From Lachnospiraceae bacterium (lineage in GTDB: Bacteria > Bacillota > Clostridia > Lachnospirales > Lachnospiraceae): 51,018 nucleotides of DNA. Positions 40,789 through 49,995 of the stretch are shown piece by piece. The stretch is from contig JAAVZR010000028.1 of assembly GCA_022791755.1 (NCBI GenBank), positions 1 to 51,018 of the forward strand, written 5' to 3'. The first letter of the stretch is position 1, and the number at the start of each line of letters is the position of its first letter. A program made the position numbers and the translations under genes. Below the pieces are notes generated by a model. That model saw only the letters and a program-made list of their open reading frames with translations. It did not search any database and was not told the DNA's origin.

Positions 40789-41607
40789 TTATAGTACGTA
40801 CTTCTCCAGGAAAACAGCTACTCCGTCATCCTCGTTGCTCTCTGTCACCTGACTGGCTGCCTCCTTGGCTTCCCGACAGCCGTTAGCCATGGCCACGCCT
40901 GTCCCGGCGGCACGCAGAAGCGTCACATCATTACCGCCATCCCCGAAGGCCAGCACATTCTCCATATCGATTCCCAGATGGCCGCACAGAACCTGCAAAG
41001 CCTGGCCCTTATTGGCTTCCTTAATATTCACTTCTATATTATTTGATATGGAGCTGGTCACCGCCGTATCCGGAAACTCCTCCTGCAGCTCCCGCATCGC
41101 CCTGATCCGAAGATCCAGATCAATAAAAAACATCTGCATCTTTTGAACATCACCGCCGCTCTCCAGAAACTCTATCAGATCCTTAACCGGCGTCCGGGTC
41201 TCCCGGATCATGGGCCGGTACGCTTCCAGACAGTATGTGCCAATCTGATCGTAATAATACTCTTCCATATAACCCCGGCCGCCGGCGTAGCAATCGTACA
41301 TGGTCCCATAGCGGCGCATGAAATGAGCGATGGCAATCGCCCGCTCTTTTGGAATCTCCGCCCTGTGGATGACCTTATTCTCTGCCAGATCCCACACGCC
41401 GGCTCCATTGACCGTGATCGCATACCTTCCGATGGGAGGCGTCCGCAGCTTCTCTGGCAGCGCATCCGGTATACGCCCCGTCACCGGGACGAACAGGATT
41501 CCTTTCTTTACCGCACTGTCTATCGCCTTCCAGGTTCTCTCGCTTATGTTCTTACGGTCATCCAGCAATGTACCGTCCAGATCTGATGCTATCAAGCGGA
41601 TATCCAT
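40789..41607 (-). CDS. Cof-type HAD-superfamily sugar phosphatase
   Basis: A 272-residue HAD hydrolase of the Cof/YidA type: motif I IASDLDGTLLD (nucleophile Asp9), motif II FVPVTGR, a C2B cap (about 85-190), motif III/IV NKGQALQVLCGHLGI and AFGDGGNDVTLLRAAGTGVAMANG. Such enzymes dephosphorylate sugar phosphates or cofactors such as FMN. Located just upstream of ptsI, it may relieve sugar-phosphate stress. AGGAGAG precedes the ATG. Confidence 0.9.
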   Translation of the reverse strand: MDIRLIASDLDGTLLDDRKNISERTWKAIDSAVKKGILFVPVTGRIPDALPEKLRTPPIGRYAITVNGAGVWDLAENKVIHRAEIPKERAIAIAHFMRRYGTMYDCYAGGRGYMEEYYYDQIGTYCLEAYRPMIRETRTPVKDLIEFLESGGDVQKMQMFFIDLDLRIRAMRELQEEFPDTAVTSSISNNIEVNIKEANKGQALQVLCGHLGIDMENVLAFGDGGNDVTLLRAAGTGVAMANGCREAKEAASQVTESNEDDGVAVFLEKYVL

Positions 41608-41666
41608 ATCGTTCTCTCTCCTGTCTTCAGCCAGGGGGTTCCCTGTTCTTTGTCGTATCTGCTACT

Positions 41667-41695
41667 ATTTTACTATCTCCTCCTCTAAAAGTAAA
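41667..41695 (-). promoter_or_regulatory. Promoter of the cof-ptsI unit
   Basis: On the minus strand TTTACT (41690-41695), 17 bases, TAAAAT (41667-41672), about 60 bases before the cof start. Confidence 0.5.
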
Positions 41696-41767
41696 GTGTC
41701 CTGCACAAATTTACGGATTCTTCATAATTATAATTAGGCAAAATTTTAGATTTCTTCTCTTTGATAC

Positions 41768-41796
41768 TTGAACGGACGGACAGAATATGCTAAAAT
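41768..41796 (+). promoter_or_regulatory. ptsH promoter
   Basis: TTGAAC (41768-41773), 17 bases, TAAAAT (41791-41796), a good sigma-A promoter 80 bases before the HPr start. Confidence 0.6.
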
Positions 41797-41875
41797 AATG
41801 TCAGCAGGTTTCCAGTATGCTGACGCACTGGTATCATGACCGCACATCCATTGAAAGAAAGGCAAGGTAACTGTT

Positions 41876-42148
41876 ATGTACGAGAAAACGACCACTATCG
41901 TCAATAAGACCGGACTTCATGCCCGCCCCGCTTCCGTTTTTGTAGCTGCCACCAAGGGGTACAGCTCCAAGATCACCATCAAGAACTTAAAGACAGGCAA
42001 GTCCGCCGACGCCAAGTCCATTCTGATGCTTCTGACCCTGGCTCTGAGCAAAGACACCGAGGTTTCTCTGTCCGCCGAGGGTGAGGACGAGGTGAAGGCT
42101 GTCGACGAGCTGGTTGCCCTGATCGAGAGCGGTTTCGGCGAGGCGTAA
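41876..42148 (+). CDS. ptsH: Phosphocarrier protein HPr
   Basis: A 90-residue phosphocarrier. The active His15 lies in GLHARPAS and the regulatory Ser (position 48, equivalent to Ser46) in DAKSILML, the site of HPr kinase control in Firmicutes. The protein relays phosphate from EI to EIIA/EIIB domains, including the two PTS systems in this window. It is a single gene with its own promoter and a strong terminator, unlike the usual ptsHI operon; ptsI lies divergent about 1.1 kb away behind the Cof gene. Confidence 0.96.
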   Translation: MYEKTTTIVNKTGLHARPASVFVAATKGYSSKITIKNLKTGKSADAKSILMLLTLALSKDTEVSLSAEGEDEVKAVDELVALIESGFGEA

Positions 42149-42175
42149 GGACACATACCCCTTTTCAGAAATGCA

Positions 42176-42230
42176 GATCTAAAAACAGGCCCCTGATTCC
42201 TTCTGAGGAAACCGGGCCTGTTTTTAGATC
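42176..42230 (+). terminator. Terminator of ptsH
   Basis: GATCTAAAAACAGGCCC and GGGCCTGTTTTTAGATC form a perfect 17-pair stem with a 21-base loop, with T-rich flanks on both strands, so it can act in both directions. Confidence 0.85.
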
Positions 42231-42261
42231 ATTTTTATTGCTCCAGCTTATCAACAGCAAA

Positions 42262-42302
42262 AAACAGCCGGGCCCGGGAACTTTTGCCTCTCCCGGGCCC
42301 GG
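42262..42302 (-). terminator. Terminator of glgP
   Basis: CCGGGCCCGGGA and TCCCGGGCCCGG form a perfect 12-pair stem. On the minus strand CTGTTTTTTGC follows. It lies 70 bases after the glgP stop. Confidence 0.8.
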
Positions 42303-42371
42303 ATAAAGCTTTTTGTGCCTGACGTCTATCCGGCTGCCATTCTTTGCAGCCTCCGTCATGTCCGTATTGAT

Positions 42372-44837
42372 TTATGCTTCGTCCATATTGACCGTGACCT
42401 TCTCCAGATGCCAGATATCATCCACATACTCCTGGATCGTGCGGTCCGAGGTAAACTTACCGGAGTGCGCCACGTTGAGAATAGCGGCCTTCGCCCACCA
42501 CTCCTGATCACGGTATGCCTGGTCCACACGCTTCTGCGCATCGGCATAGGAGCGGAAATCCTCCAGGATAAAGTAGCAGTCCGGACGGCCGCCGCCCCAG
42601 CTGTTCAGCAGAGACTCATACAGCTCCCGGAACATCTCTTTGTCGCCGTCGGAGAAGGTTCCGTCGATCATCTGATTCAGCACCTGGCGCACATCCATGT
42701 CATGATTATAAATCTGCATCGGATAATAGCCGCCCTGCTGCTCATAGCGGATTACTTCATCGGAAGAAAGTCCGAAGATAAATGCGTTCTCCTCGCCCAC
42801 CTCCTCTACGATCTCCACGTTGGCGCCGTCCATCGTCCCCAGTGTGAGAGCTCCGTTTAACATAAACTTCATGTTGCCCGTACCGGAAGCCTCCTTGCTG
42901 GCGGTAGAGATCTGCTCGCTCACATCACTGGCTGCAAAGATCAGCTCTGCGTTGGATACACGATAATCCTCGATAAATACCACCTTGATCCTGCCGTTGA
43001 CCTGAGGATCGTTATTAACTACATCGGCCACTGAGTTAATCAGCTTGATGGTCAGCTTGGCCCTGCGGTAACCGGCCGCCGCCTTAGCCCCGAAGATAAA
43101 GGTGCGGGGCAGCATATCCAGCTGCGGGTTCTCTTTGATCTTATTATACAGGTACATGACATGCATGATATTCATAAGCTGACGCTTATACTCATGAAGG
43201 CGCTTTACCTGCACGTCAAAAATGGAGTCCGGGTTTACATCAATACCGTTATTCTCCTTAATATAAGCAGCCAGACGCAGCTTATTCTCTCTCTTAATCC
43301 GGCGGAACTCCTCGCGGCAGGCCGCATCATCCGCAAAGGGCGCCAGCTTTTTGATCTGGGCCAGATCTGTGATCCAGCCGTCCCCGATCTTTTCCGTAAC
43401 CCATTTTGCCAGCAGAGGATTGCCGTGAAGCAGGAAACGTCTCTGCGTGATTCCATTGGTCTTATTATTGAATTTCTCCGGCATCATCTCATAAAATGCC
43501 CGCAGTTCCTGCTTTTTCAGGATCTCTGTGTGCAGACGCGCCACACCGTTGACCGAATTGCTGCCCACGATCGCCAGATACGCCATGCGTACCTTTCCAT
43601 TATAGAGAATCGCCATCTTCTCTACTTTCTCCTCATCGCCGGGATAGCGCCGGCGGATCTCCAGCTCAAAACGGCGGTTGATCTCATCTACGATCTGATA
43701 GATGCGGGGAAGCAGGCGGGAGAAGAGGTCAATGGGCCATTTCTCCAAAGCTTCCGCCATGATGGTATGATTCGTGTAGGCGCAGGTCTTTGTGGTGATA
43801 TCCCAGGCTTCCTCCCAGTTCAGTCCTTCCTCGTCGATCAGTACCCGCATCAGCTCCGGCACCGCCACACTGGGATGGGTGTCATTCATCTGAAAGCACA
43901 CCTTCTCGTACAGCTTATGCACATCGCCGTCATGGAGCTTCTTGTAACGGCCCACCGCGGCGCGCACGCTGGCGGAGATGAAGAAATACTGCTGCTTCAG
44001 ACGCAGCTCTTTGCCTGCGTAGTGGTTGTCATTGGGGTACAGGACCTCGACAATATTCTGAGCCAGGTTCTCCTGCTCCACTGCCTTACGGTAGTCGCCC
44101 TTGTCAAAAGACTCCAGACAGAACGTAGTCACCGGCTCCGCGTCCCAGATCCGCAGCGTATTGATCACATTGTTGCCATAACCGATGACCGGCAGATCGT
44201 AAGGCACCGCCAGCACCGACTCGTATCCTTCATGAATATAATCGTAGGTACCGTCAGCCTGCTGCTCCGAGCGGATATGACCGCCGAATTTTACTTCATA
44301 CGTATACTCGTCACGGCGCATCTCGAAAGGATTGCCGTTCTTTAACCAGTTATCCGGCACCTCCACCTGGTAACCGTCGCGGATTTCCTGCTTAAACATG
44401 CCGTACTTATAGCGGATGCCACAGCCATAGGCAGGATATCCCAGAGTCGCCAGGGAATCCAGGAAGCAGGCAGCCAGACGGCCCAGGCCGCCGTTACCCA
44501 GCGCGTAATCCCGTTCCTGATCCTCGATCTCATTCAGGTTCAGCCCCAGATCTTCCAGCGCCTCCTTCACCCCTTCATAGGCTCCCATGTTAATCAGGTT
44601 ATTGCCCAGGGCGCGCCCCATAAGAAACTCCATCGACATGTAGTAGACAATCTTGGAATCATTGTCACAGAACGCCTTGTGTGTGGCGATCCATTCATCC
44701 ACGATCTCCTCCTTGATCGTAGAGCATACCGCCTGAAAGATCTGCTGCTTTGTGGCCTCTTTGATCGTTTTCCGGTACAGGGATTTCACCTTCACCGCCA
44801 CCTGTGCTTTAAATTTTTCCTTGTCAAATGTCTGCAT
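42372..44837 (-). CDS. glgP: Glycogen/maltodextrin phosphorylase
   Basis: This 821-residue GT35 enzyme releases glucose 1-phosphate from alpha-1,4-glucans. The typical landmarks are SMEFLMGRALGNNL near the start, LGNGGLGRLAACFLDSLATL, CFQMNDTHPSVAVPELMR, the inner barrel VKRLHEYKRQLMN, and the pyridoxal-phosphate Lys in KEASGTGNMKFMLNGALTLG near 660. Start at 44837 is chosen because AGAAGG lies eight bases before it and the family N-terminus begins there. It follows ileS by 84 bases with no visible terminator between, so partial read-through is possible. Confidence 0.95.
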   Translation of the reverse strand: MQTFDKEKFKAQVAVKVKSLYRKTIKEATKQQIFQAVCSTIKEEIVDEWIATHKAFCDNDSKIVYYMSMEFLMGRALGNNLINMGAYEGVKEALEDLGLNLNEIEDQERDYALGNGGLGRLAACFLDSLATLGYPAYGCGIRYKYGMFKQEIRDGYQVEVPDNWLKNGNPFEMRRDEYTYEVKFGGHIRSEQQADGTYDYIHEGYESVLAVPYDLPVIGYGNNVINTLRIWDAEPVTTFCLESFDKGDYRKAVEQENLAQNIVEVLYPNDNHYAGKELRLKQQYFFISASVRAAVGRYKKLHDGDVHKLYEKVCFQMNDTHPSVAVPELMRVLIDEEGLNWEEAWDITTKTCAYTNHTIMAEALEKWPIDLFSRLLPRIYQIVDEINRRFELEIRRRYPGDEEKVEKMAILYNGKVRMAYLAIVGSNSVNGVARLHTEILKKQELRAFYEMMPEKFNNKTNGITQRRFLLHGNPLLAKWVTEKIGDGWITDLAQIKKLAPFADDAACREEFRRIKRENKLRLAAYIKENNGIDVNPDSIFDVQVKRLHEYKRQLMNIMHVMYLYNKIKENPQLDMLPRTFIFGAKAAAGYRRAKLTIKLINSVADVVNNDPQVNGRIKVVFIEDYRVSNAELIFAASDVSEQISTASKEASGTGNMKFMLNGALTLGTMDGANVEIVEEVGEENAFIFGLSSDEVIRYEQQGGYYPMQIYNHDMDVRQVLNQMIDGTFSDGDKEMFRELYESLLNSWGGGRPDCYFILEDFRSYADAQKRVDQAYRDQEWWAKAAILNVAHSGKFTSDRTIQEYVDDIWHLEKVTVNMDEA

Positions 44838-44921
44838 GATCTTACCTTCTTTCCTCATACTTCTCGTTATCATTTATTGGCTGGTTGTTGCTTTTCGTTT
44901 TCATTATGGAGAAGCGCCGTG

Positions 44922-47900
44922 TCATCCGCCGATCTTCTCCACTCCCAGGACCGTATTCTCCCCGTTGATATTCCATTCTTTCACATAGCCCTGAGTCCGT
45001 CCGGTGACGATATCCTCCGCCATTACCTCGGCGCCGATTTCTTTTTGGTTTCTGATGAGCAGATCCCTGATCACATCATTTCCCTCCTGATATACCGTGA
45101 TGTGATCCATGACTTCAAAGCCAGCCTCCTTGCGCATGGTCTGCACCTTGCTGATTACTTCGCGGATCATCCCTTCTTCCAGAAGCTCCGGTGTCAGATT
45201 CGTATCCAGAACCACCGTCAGGTCCCTGTCACTCTCAGAGACAAAGCCTTCCACCTGGGCCGCATCGATCAGCACATCCTCCTTCGTCAGCACCACCTGC
45301 TGTCCGTCGATCTCAAAGGACAGCTCCCCGGTTTCACCCAGCGTATCCATGGCGGCGTTGCCGTCCACCTGTGACAGCCATGCACGAATCCCGTTTAACA
45401 GCTTGCCATACTTAGGTCCCAGCGTGCGCATCTGCGGCTTGAACGAATAGGAGGTAAAGGCCCGCACATCGTCGGTCAATTCCACCTTCTTCACATTGAG
45501 TTCATCCTCGATAATCTCCCGGTAATATCCGGAAAGCTCTCTGGCGCCTTTTACGAACATCCGGCCAATGGGCTGGCGGTTCTTGATATTGGCGGTGTTG
45601 CGGCAGGCCCGGCCCTGCACCACAATGCGCAGCACCTCATCCATATCCGCCTCCAGGGAGGAGTCGATCCAATCCTCTCTCACCTGCGGGAACTCGCACA
45701 GATGCACACTCTCGGGAGCCGAAGCATCCACATGGCACACCAGATTGCGGTAGATGCTCTCGGCCATAAACGGAATCATGGGAGCGCTGGCCTTCGCTAC
45801 CGTTACTAATGCCGTGTAGAGCGTCATATAGGCGTTCACCTTATCTTCCTCCATACCTCCGGCCCAGAACCGCTCACGGCAGCGGCGCACATACCAGTTG
45901 CTCATATCGTCCACAAAGGACTGTAACGCCCTGGCCGTCTCCGGAATCCGATAGTTCTCCAGATTCGTATCCACAGCTTTCACCATGGAATGCAGCTTGG
46001 ACAGAAGCCATTTGTCCATGACGGAGCAGGTCTCATAGTGAAGCTCATATTTCGACGCGTCGAACTGGTCAATATTTGCATACAGCACGAAAAACGCGTA
46101 GGTATTCCACAGCGTACCCATGAACTTACGCTGTCCCTCCACCACCGCATCGCCATGGAACCGGTTCGGCAGCCACGGCGCACTGTTGACATAGAAGTAC
46201 CAGCGAATGGCATCGGCGCCGTAGACAGCCAGAGACTCGAAAGGATCCACCGCATTCCCTTTGGACTTACTCATCTTCTGGCCATCCTTATCCAGTACGT
46301 GCCCCAGCACAATGACATTTTCATAGGGGGCCTTGTTAAAGAGAAGGGTGGAGATGGCAAGCAGAGAATAGAACCATCCTCTGGTCTGATCCACCGCCTC
46401 CGAGATAAACTGAGCCGGAAACTGCTGTTCAAACAGTTCTTTATTCTCAAAGGGATAATGGTGCTGGGCAAACGGCATGGCGCCGGAATCAAACCAGCAG
46501 TCGATGACCTCCGGCACACGGTGCATCTCCTTCCCGCAGCAGGGACAGGGAATCGTCACATCATCGATGAAGGGGCGGTGCAGTTCGATATCCTCCGGGC
46601 AGTTTTTGGACAGAGACTTAAGCTCTGCGATGCTGCCCACCGACAGCTGATGGCCGCACTGACACTCCCAGATATTTAAGGGGGTGCCCCAGTAACGGTT
46701 ACGGCTGATGGCCCAGTCCTGCACGTTCTCCAGCCAGTCGCCGAAACGCCCCTTTCCGATGCTCTCAGGGAGCCAGTTGATCGTATTATTATTGCGGATC
46801 AGGTCGTCCCGCACCTTTGTCATCTCAATATACCAGGACTCTCTGGCGTAATAGATCAGAGGCGTATCACAGCGCCAGCAGTGCGGGTAACTGTGCTCAA
46901 ACTTCGGCGCGTCAAATAAAAGCCCGGCCTCATCGAGGGCCTTTAATACCATGGGATCGGCCTTCTTCACAAACACACCGGCAAAGGGCGTCTCGGCTGT
47001 CATATTGCCGGCTCCATCCACCAGCTGTACGAAGGGCAGGTCATACCGGCGTCCCACCTGGGCGTCGTCCTCACCGAAAGCCGGCGCAATGTGAACCACG
47101 CCAGTACCGTCAGTCAGCGTCACATAGGAATCACACACCACATAAAAGGCCTTCTTGCGCTGTTTCTCGCAGATGGCCACAGCGCAGTCAAACAGCGGCT
47201 CGTATTCCTTATACTCCAGTTCCCGGCCTGTAAAGCGTTCCATGATCTCATAGGCAGGCGTCTGAGCCTCTTCACTGCCCAGCTTTCCCAGCACCGTATC
47301 CAGCAAAGCCTCGGCCATATAGTAAGTATAGCCGTCGGCCGCCTTCACTTTCGCATAGGCCTCATCGGGATTGACGCACAGCGCCACATTGGAGGGCAGC
47401 GTCCAGGGCGTGGTGGTCCAGGCCAGAATATAAGCGTCCTCGCCCTTTACCCGGAAGCGGGCCACAGCGGAGCGCTCCTTTACATCCTTATATCCCTGAG
47501 CCACTTCCTGGCTGGATAAAGGCGTCCCGCAGCGAGGGCAGTAGGGCACGATCTTAAAGCCCTTATATAAAAGACCCTTTTCCCAGATCTCCTTAAGAGC
47601 CCACCACTCCGACTCGATATAGTCGTTTTCATAGGTCACATAGGGATCGTCCATATCGGCCCAGAATCCCACCGTACCGGAAAAGTCCTCCCACATGCCC
47701 TTGTATTTCCATACGCTCTCCTTGCAGTGAGCGATGAAGGGCTCCAGACCGTATTCCTCGATCTTATCCTTACCGGACAGGCCCAAAAGCTTCTCCACTT
47801 CCACTTCCACCGGCAGGCCATGGGTATCCCAACCGGCCTTACGGGGCACCTTATACCCCTTCATAGTGCGGTAGCGCGGGATCATATCCTTGATTACACG

Positions 47901-48083
47901 GGTCAGCACATGGCCGATATGGGGCTTTCCGTTGGCTGTGGGCGGCCCGTCATAAAACATGTAGGTCGGACAGCCCTCCCGTTTTTTGATGCTTTTTTCA
48001 AAGATGTGGTTCTCTTTCCAGAAACGCTCCACTTCTTTTTCTCTGTCTACAAATTTCAGATCCGTTGAAACCTTGTCGTACAT
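44922..48083 (-). CDS. ileS: Isoleucyl-tRNA synthetase, type 2 (long form)
   Basis: This 1053-residue enzyme charges tRNA-Ile. The class I motifs are HIGH at 55-58 (NGKPHIGHVLTRVIKDMIPR) and KMSKSKG near 590-600. The editing domain has the threonine-rich AWTTTPWTLPSNVAL and GTGVVHIAPAFGEDD. Length and the phrase GWDTHGLPVEVEVEK mark the type-2 (eukaryote-like) form, which in known cases tolerates mupirocin better than type 1. Start at 48083 is fixed by AGGAGGT six bases upstream; the open frame extends further into the T-box. Expression is controlled by that T-box. Confidence 0.96.
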   Translation of the reverse strand: MYDKVSTDLKFVDREKEVERFWKENHIFEKSIKKREGCPTYMFYDGPPTANGKPHIGHVLTRVIKDMIPRYRTMKGYKVPRKAGWDTHGLPVEVEVEKLLGLSGKDKIEEYGLEPFIAHCKESVWKYKGMWEDFSGTVGFWADMDDPYVTYENDYIESEWWALKEIWEKGLLYKGFKIVPYCPRCGTPLSSQEVAQGYKDVKERSAVARFRVKGEDAYILAWTTTPWTLPSNVALCVNPDEAYAKVKAADGYTYYMAEALLDTVLGKLGSEEAQTPAYEIMERFTGRELEYKEYEPLFDCAVAICEKQRKKAFYVVCDSYVTLTDGTGVVHIAPAFGEDDAQVGRRYDLPFVQLVDGAGNMTAETPFAGVFVKKADPMVLKALDEAGLLFDAPKFEHSYPHCWRCDTPLIYYARESWYIEMTKVRDDLIRNNNTINWLPESIGKGRFGDWLENVQDWAISRNRYWGTPLNIWECQCGHQLSVGSIAELKSLSKNCPEDIELHRPFIDDVTIPCPCCGKEMHRVPEVIDCWFDSGAMPFAQHHYPFENKELFEQQFPAQFISEAVDQTRGWFYSLLAISTLLFNKAPYENVIVLGHVLDKDGQKMSKSKGNAVDPFESLAVYGADAIRWYFYVNSAPWLPNRFHGDAVVEGQRKFMGTLWNTYAFFVLYANIDQFDASKYELHYETCSVMDKWLLSKLHSMVKAVDTNLENYRIPETARALQSFVDDMSNWYVRRCRERFWAGGMEEDKVNAYMTLYTALVTVAKASAPMIPFMAESIYRNLVCHVDASAPESVHLCEFPQVREDWIDSSLEADMDEVLRIVVQGRACRNTANIKNRQPIGRMFVKGARELSGYYREIIEDELNVKKVELTDDVRAFTSYSFKPQMRTLGPKYGKLLNGIRAWLSQVDGNAAMDTLGETGELSFEIDGQQVVLTKEDVLIDAAQVEGFVSESDRDLTVVLDTNLTPELLEEGMIREVISKVQTMRKEAGFEVMDHITVYQEGNDVIRDLLIRNQKEIGAEVMAEDIVTGRTQGYVKEWNINGENTVLGVEKIGG

Positions 48084-48117
48084 TGCGTACCTCCTGTCTT
48101 CTTCGATGGCAGATGGG

Positions 48118-48388
48118 AAAGGCCCCCGTCCCAAACAGGACGAAGGCCATGCTTCGCTGTACCACCTATCTGCATCATACTTAGCCTTCGGCTGCATATC
48201 TGCTCCCCGCTAACGGTGGGAATCCGTCTGAGCCTACCGGACCTGGCCTCACGGCTGGTCTTTCGGTCAGAGACTCCGGAGCGATCTTCGGTCTCTTCCC
48301 CATCCTGCACCGGCCTCACACCGCCGCCGGCTCGCTTTTGCATCGGGAAAGCCTACTGTCTCCTTCGCTGTCTTTCCATGTATATACT
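48118..48388 (-). ncRNA. T-box riboswitch of ileS (Ile, specifier ATC)
   Basis: The minus-strand leader contains the T-box core GGTGGTACAGCG (about 48154-48166), a slight variant of the usual GGTGGTACCGCG. A terminator hairpin built from GTCC/GGAC and GGCC/GGCC arms (48118-48151) with TTT after it overlaps the antiterminator. Stem I carries the bulge AGACC-GAAG-ATC-GCTCC with specifier ATC at 48283-48285 (Ile). Uncharged tRNA-Ile would pair and allow read-through into ileS. Confidence 0.88.
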
Positions 48389-48393
48389 GTCTT

Positions 48394-48423
48394 ATTATAT
48401 AAGGGAGGTTCCGGGGCTGTCAA
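48394..48423 (-). promoter_or_regulatory. ileS T-box promoter
   Basis: On the minus strand a perfect TTGACA (48418-48423), 18 bases, TATAAT (48394-48399). Just upstream lie two copies of TCAAATATTT (48432-48441 and 48453-48462), the first within the palindrome TCAAATATTTGA. They may act as an AT-rich upstream element. Confidence 0.7.
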
Positions 48424-48526
48424 GAGGGTTTTCAAATATTTGACAGTCCCCTTCAAATATTTACAGCCTTCTCCCGTTTTACCGCTTTTTATGTAAGTAT
48501 GGGCAGGACGAAGAAGGCTTCCGTCC

Positions 48527-49894
48527 TCATCTGCTGCCGTCCATGGCCTCCAGCAGGGCAGCTTCGCCGGCATATTCTTTGCCCCGGAAATAAATGGTAC
48601 TCAGATTCCGGCAGTCCCGGAAGGCTTCCCCGGCCACATAATCCACAGAGGAGGGCAGGGAGATCTCCCGCAGGCCGGTGCAGCCGGCAAAGGCTTCCCC
48701 GTCAATACCGGTTACGGTCCTGGGAAGGCTCACATCCTCCAGAGACCGGCAATCGCGGAATACGCCATAGGCAAGCATATCGATCCCGGACGGCACTTTC
48801 ACAGAGCCAAGAGAGGTACAGCCGGCAAAGGCCTCGCTGTCCAGCGTCTCCAGCTCAGACGGCATGGCGACGCTTTTCAGGCTGCTGCATCCGCTGAATG
48901 CTCCCAGGCCGATATAGACGATACTTTCCGGAAGTTTGATACTCTCCAGGCTCTGACAGTTTAAAAAACACCACTCGTCGATATGGGTCGCGCCGTTTTT
49001 GATCGTTACTTTTTTCAGGCTGATGCAGTTGGCGAAGGCTCCCGCCGTGATATCTGTCACCGTGCCGGGGATCGTTATCTCCTCCAGAGCCGTACAGCCG
49101 GAAAAACTGTTATAGCCAAAGGTCGTGATACCCTGGCCAAAGACGAGCTCCGTAAGGCCGCTGCAACCGGCAAAAGCGGCGTCGTCGACGGCCCGGACAC
49201 TGCCTGGCAGTTTCATCCGGGTCAATCCCGTACAGCCCTCAAAGGCCCCCATGCCGATTTTCCCCGTACCGCTCAGAATCGTGACCTTTTTCAGATTCTC
49301 ACAACCGCCAAAGGCATTGATGCCGATCTCCCCCACATCCTCGTCACCCACGCTGCCGGGCAGTGTCAGCTCTTTCGCCGTGTCGGCATCGGGATGACCG
49401 GTAAGGATGCCCTGCGAAAACCACTCTTCGGTGAAAAATTCCGGATCGCCGTCACGGCAGCCATCCTCCAGGCAGATCCCTGTGTCCGGATCGTACTCGT
49501 GATGCCCGGCGGCAATGCGGCGGGACTCCACATGACCGCAGTCTTTACAGGTTCTCTCTTTATATCCCGGCTGGTATTTGGTGGAGTCGGCAAGGACGGT
49601 CCATTCACCATAGGCATGGACGTGCTCCGGATCCGTGCTCCCGTTCTTCTCCACCAGCAGCCCGTCCTCCCATACGAAGGAAGTATCCTCCAGACCGGCA
49701 GATGCAGAAGTTTCCGGCGACGCCGACGTTTCTGACGCGGAGGGCGCTGCCGAAGAGGAGGCCGCCTCCGAAGATACAGGTGCGCCCGTTTCCTCGTAAT
49801 CCGCGCTTTCCCTTCCCCTGGCTCCGTCACCACAGCCTGCCGCCAGAAGCAGGATGACCAGAACTGCCGTTTTCAGATATATGCCGTGTTTCAT
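48527..49894 (-). CDS. BspA-type leucine-rich-repeat lipoprotein
   Basis: The 455-residue precursor has a lipoprotein signal with LLLAAGC (Cys21), then a Ser/Ala/Glu-rich linker (about 25-70). A small domain follows with HVHAYGEWTVLADSTKYQPG and TCKDCGHVE (about 90-125). From about residue 185 to 440 there are some eleven LRR_5 repeats of about 23 residues, each of the form F-x-G-C-x-x-L-x-x-I/V-x-x-P. Such proteins are surface-exposed and often bind host or bacterial partners; the ligand is unknown. It is read alone, upstream of the ileS T-box promoter on the same strand, without an obvious terminator. Confidence 0.87.
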   Translation of the reverse strand: MKHGIYLKTAVLVILLLAAGCGDGARGRESADYEETGAPVSSEAASSSAAPSASETSASPETSASAGLEDTSFVWEDGLLVEKNGSTDPEHVHAYGEWTVLADSTKYQPGYKERTCKDCGHVESRRIAAGHHEYDPDTGICLEDGCRDGDPEFFTEEWFSQGILTGHPDADTAKELTLPGSVGDEDVGEIGINAFGGCENLKKVTILSGTGKIGMGAFEGCTGLTRMKLPGSVRAVDDAAFAGCSGLTELVFGQGITTFGYNSFSGCTALEEITIPGTVTDITAGAFANCISLKKVTIKNGATHIDEWCFLNCQSLESIKLPESIVYIGLGAFSGCSSLKSVAMPSELETLDSEAFAGCTSLGSVKVPSGIDMLAYGVFRDCRSLEDVSLPRTVTGIDGEAFAGCTGLREISLPSSVDYVAGEAFRDCRNLSTIYFRGKEYAGEAALLEAMDGSR

Positions 49895-49995
49895 TTGCTG
49901 CCTTTTCCCCCTTCTATAAACGCTTGACAGGGTTTATTAAACTTTTGTTTGTTTCATGCCCCTATGTTTCATCTGTCACATATCGTCTGTCCACC

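Noticed and set aside
42176..42302. Two long perfect inverted repeats considered as insertion-sequence ends
   Set aside because: They sit right after ptsH and glgP stops, have T-runs in the proper direction and enclose no gene, so they are terminators.
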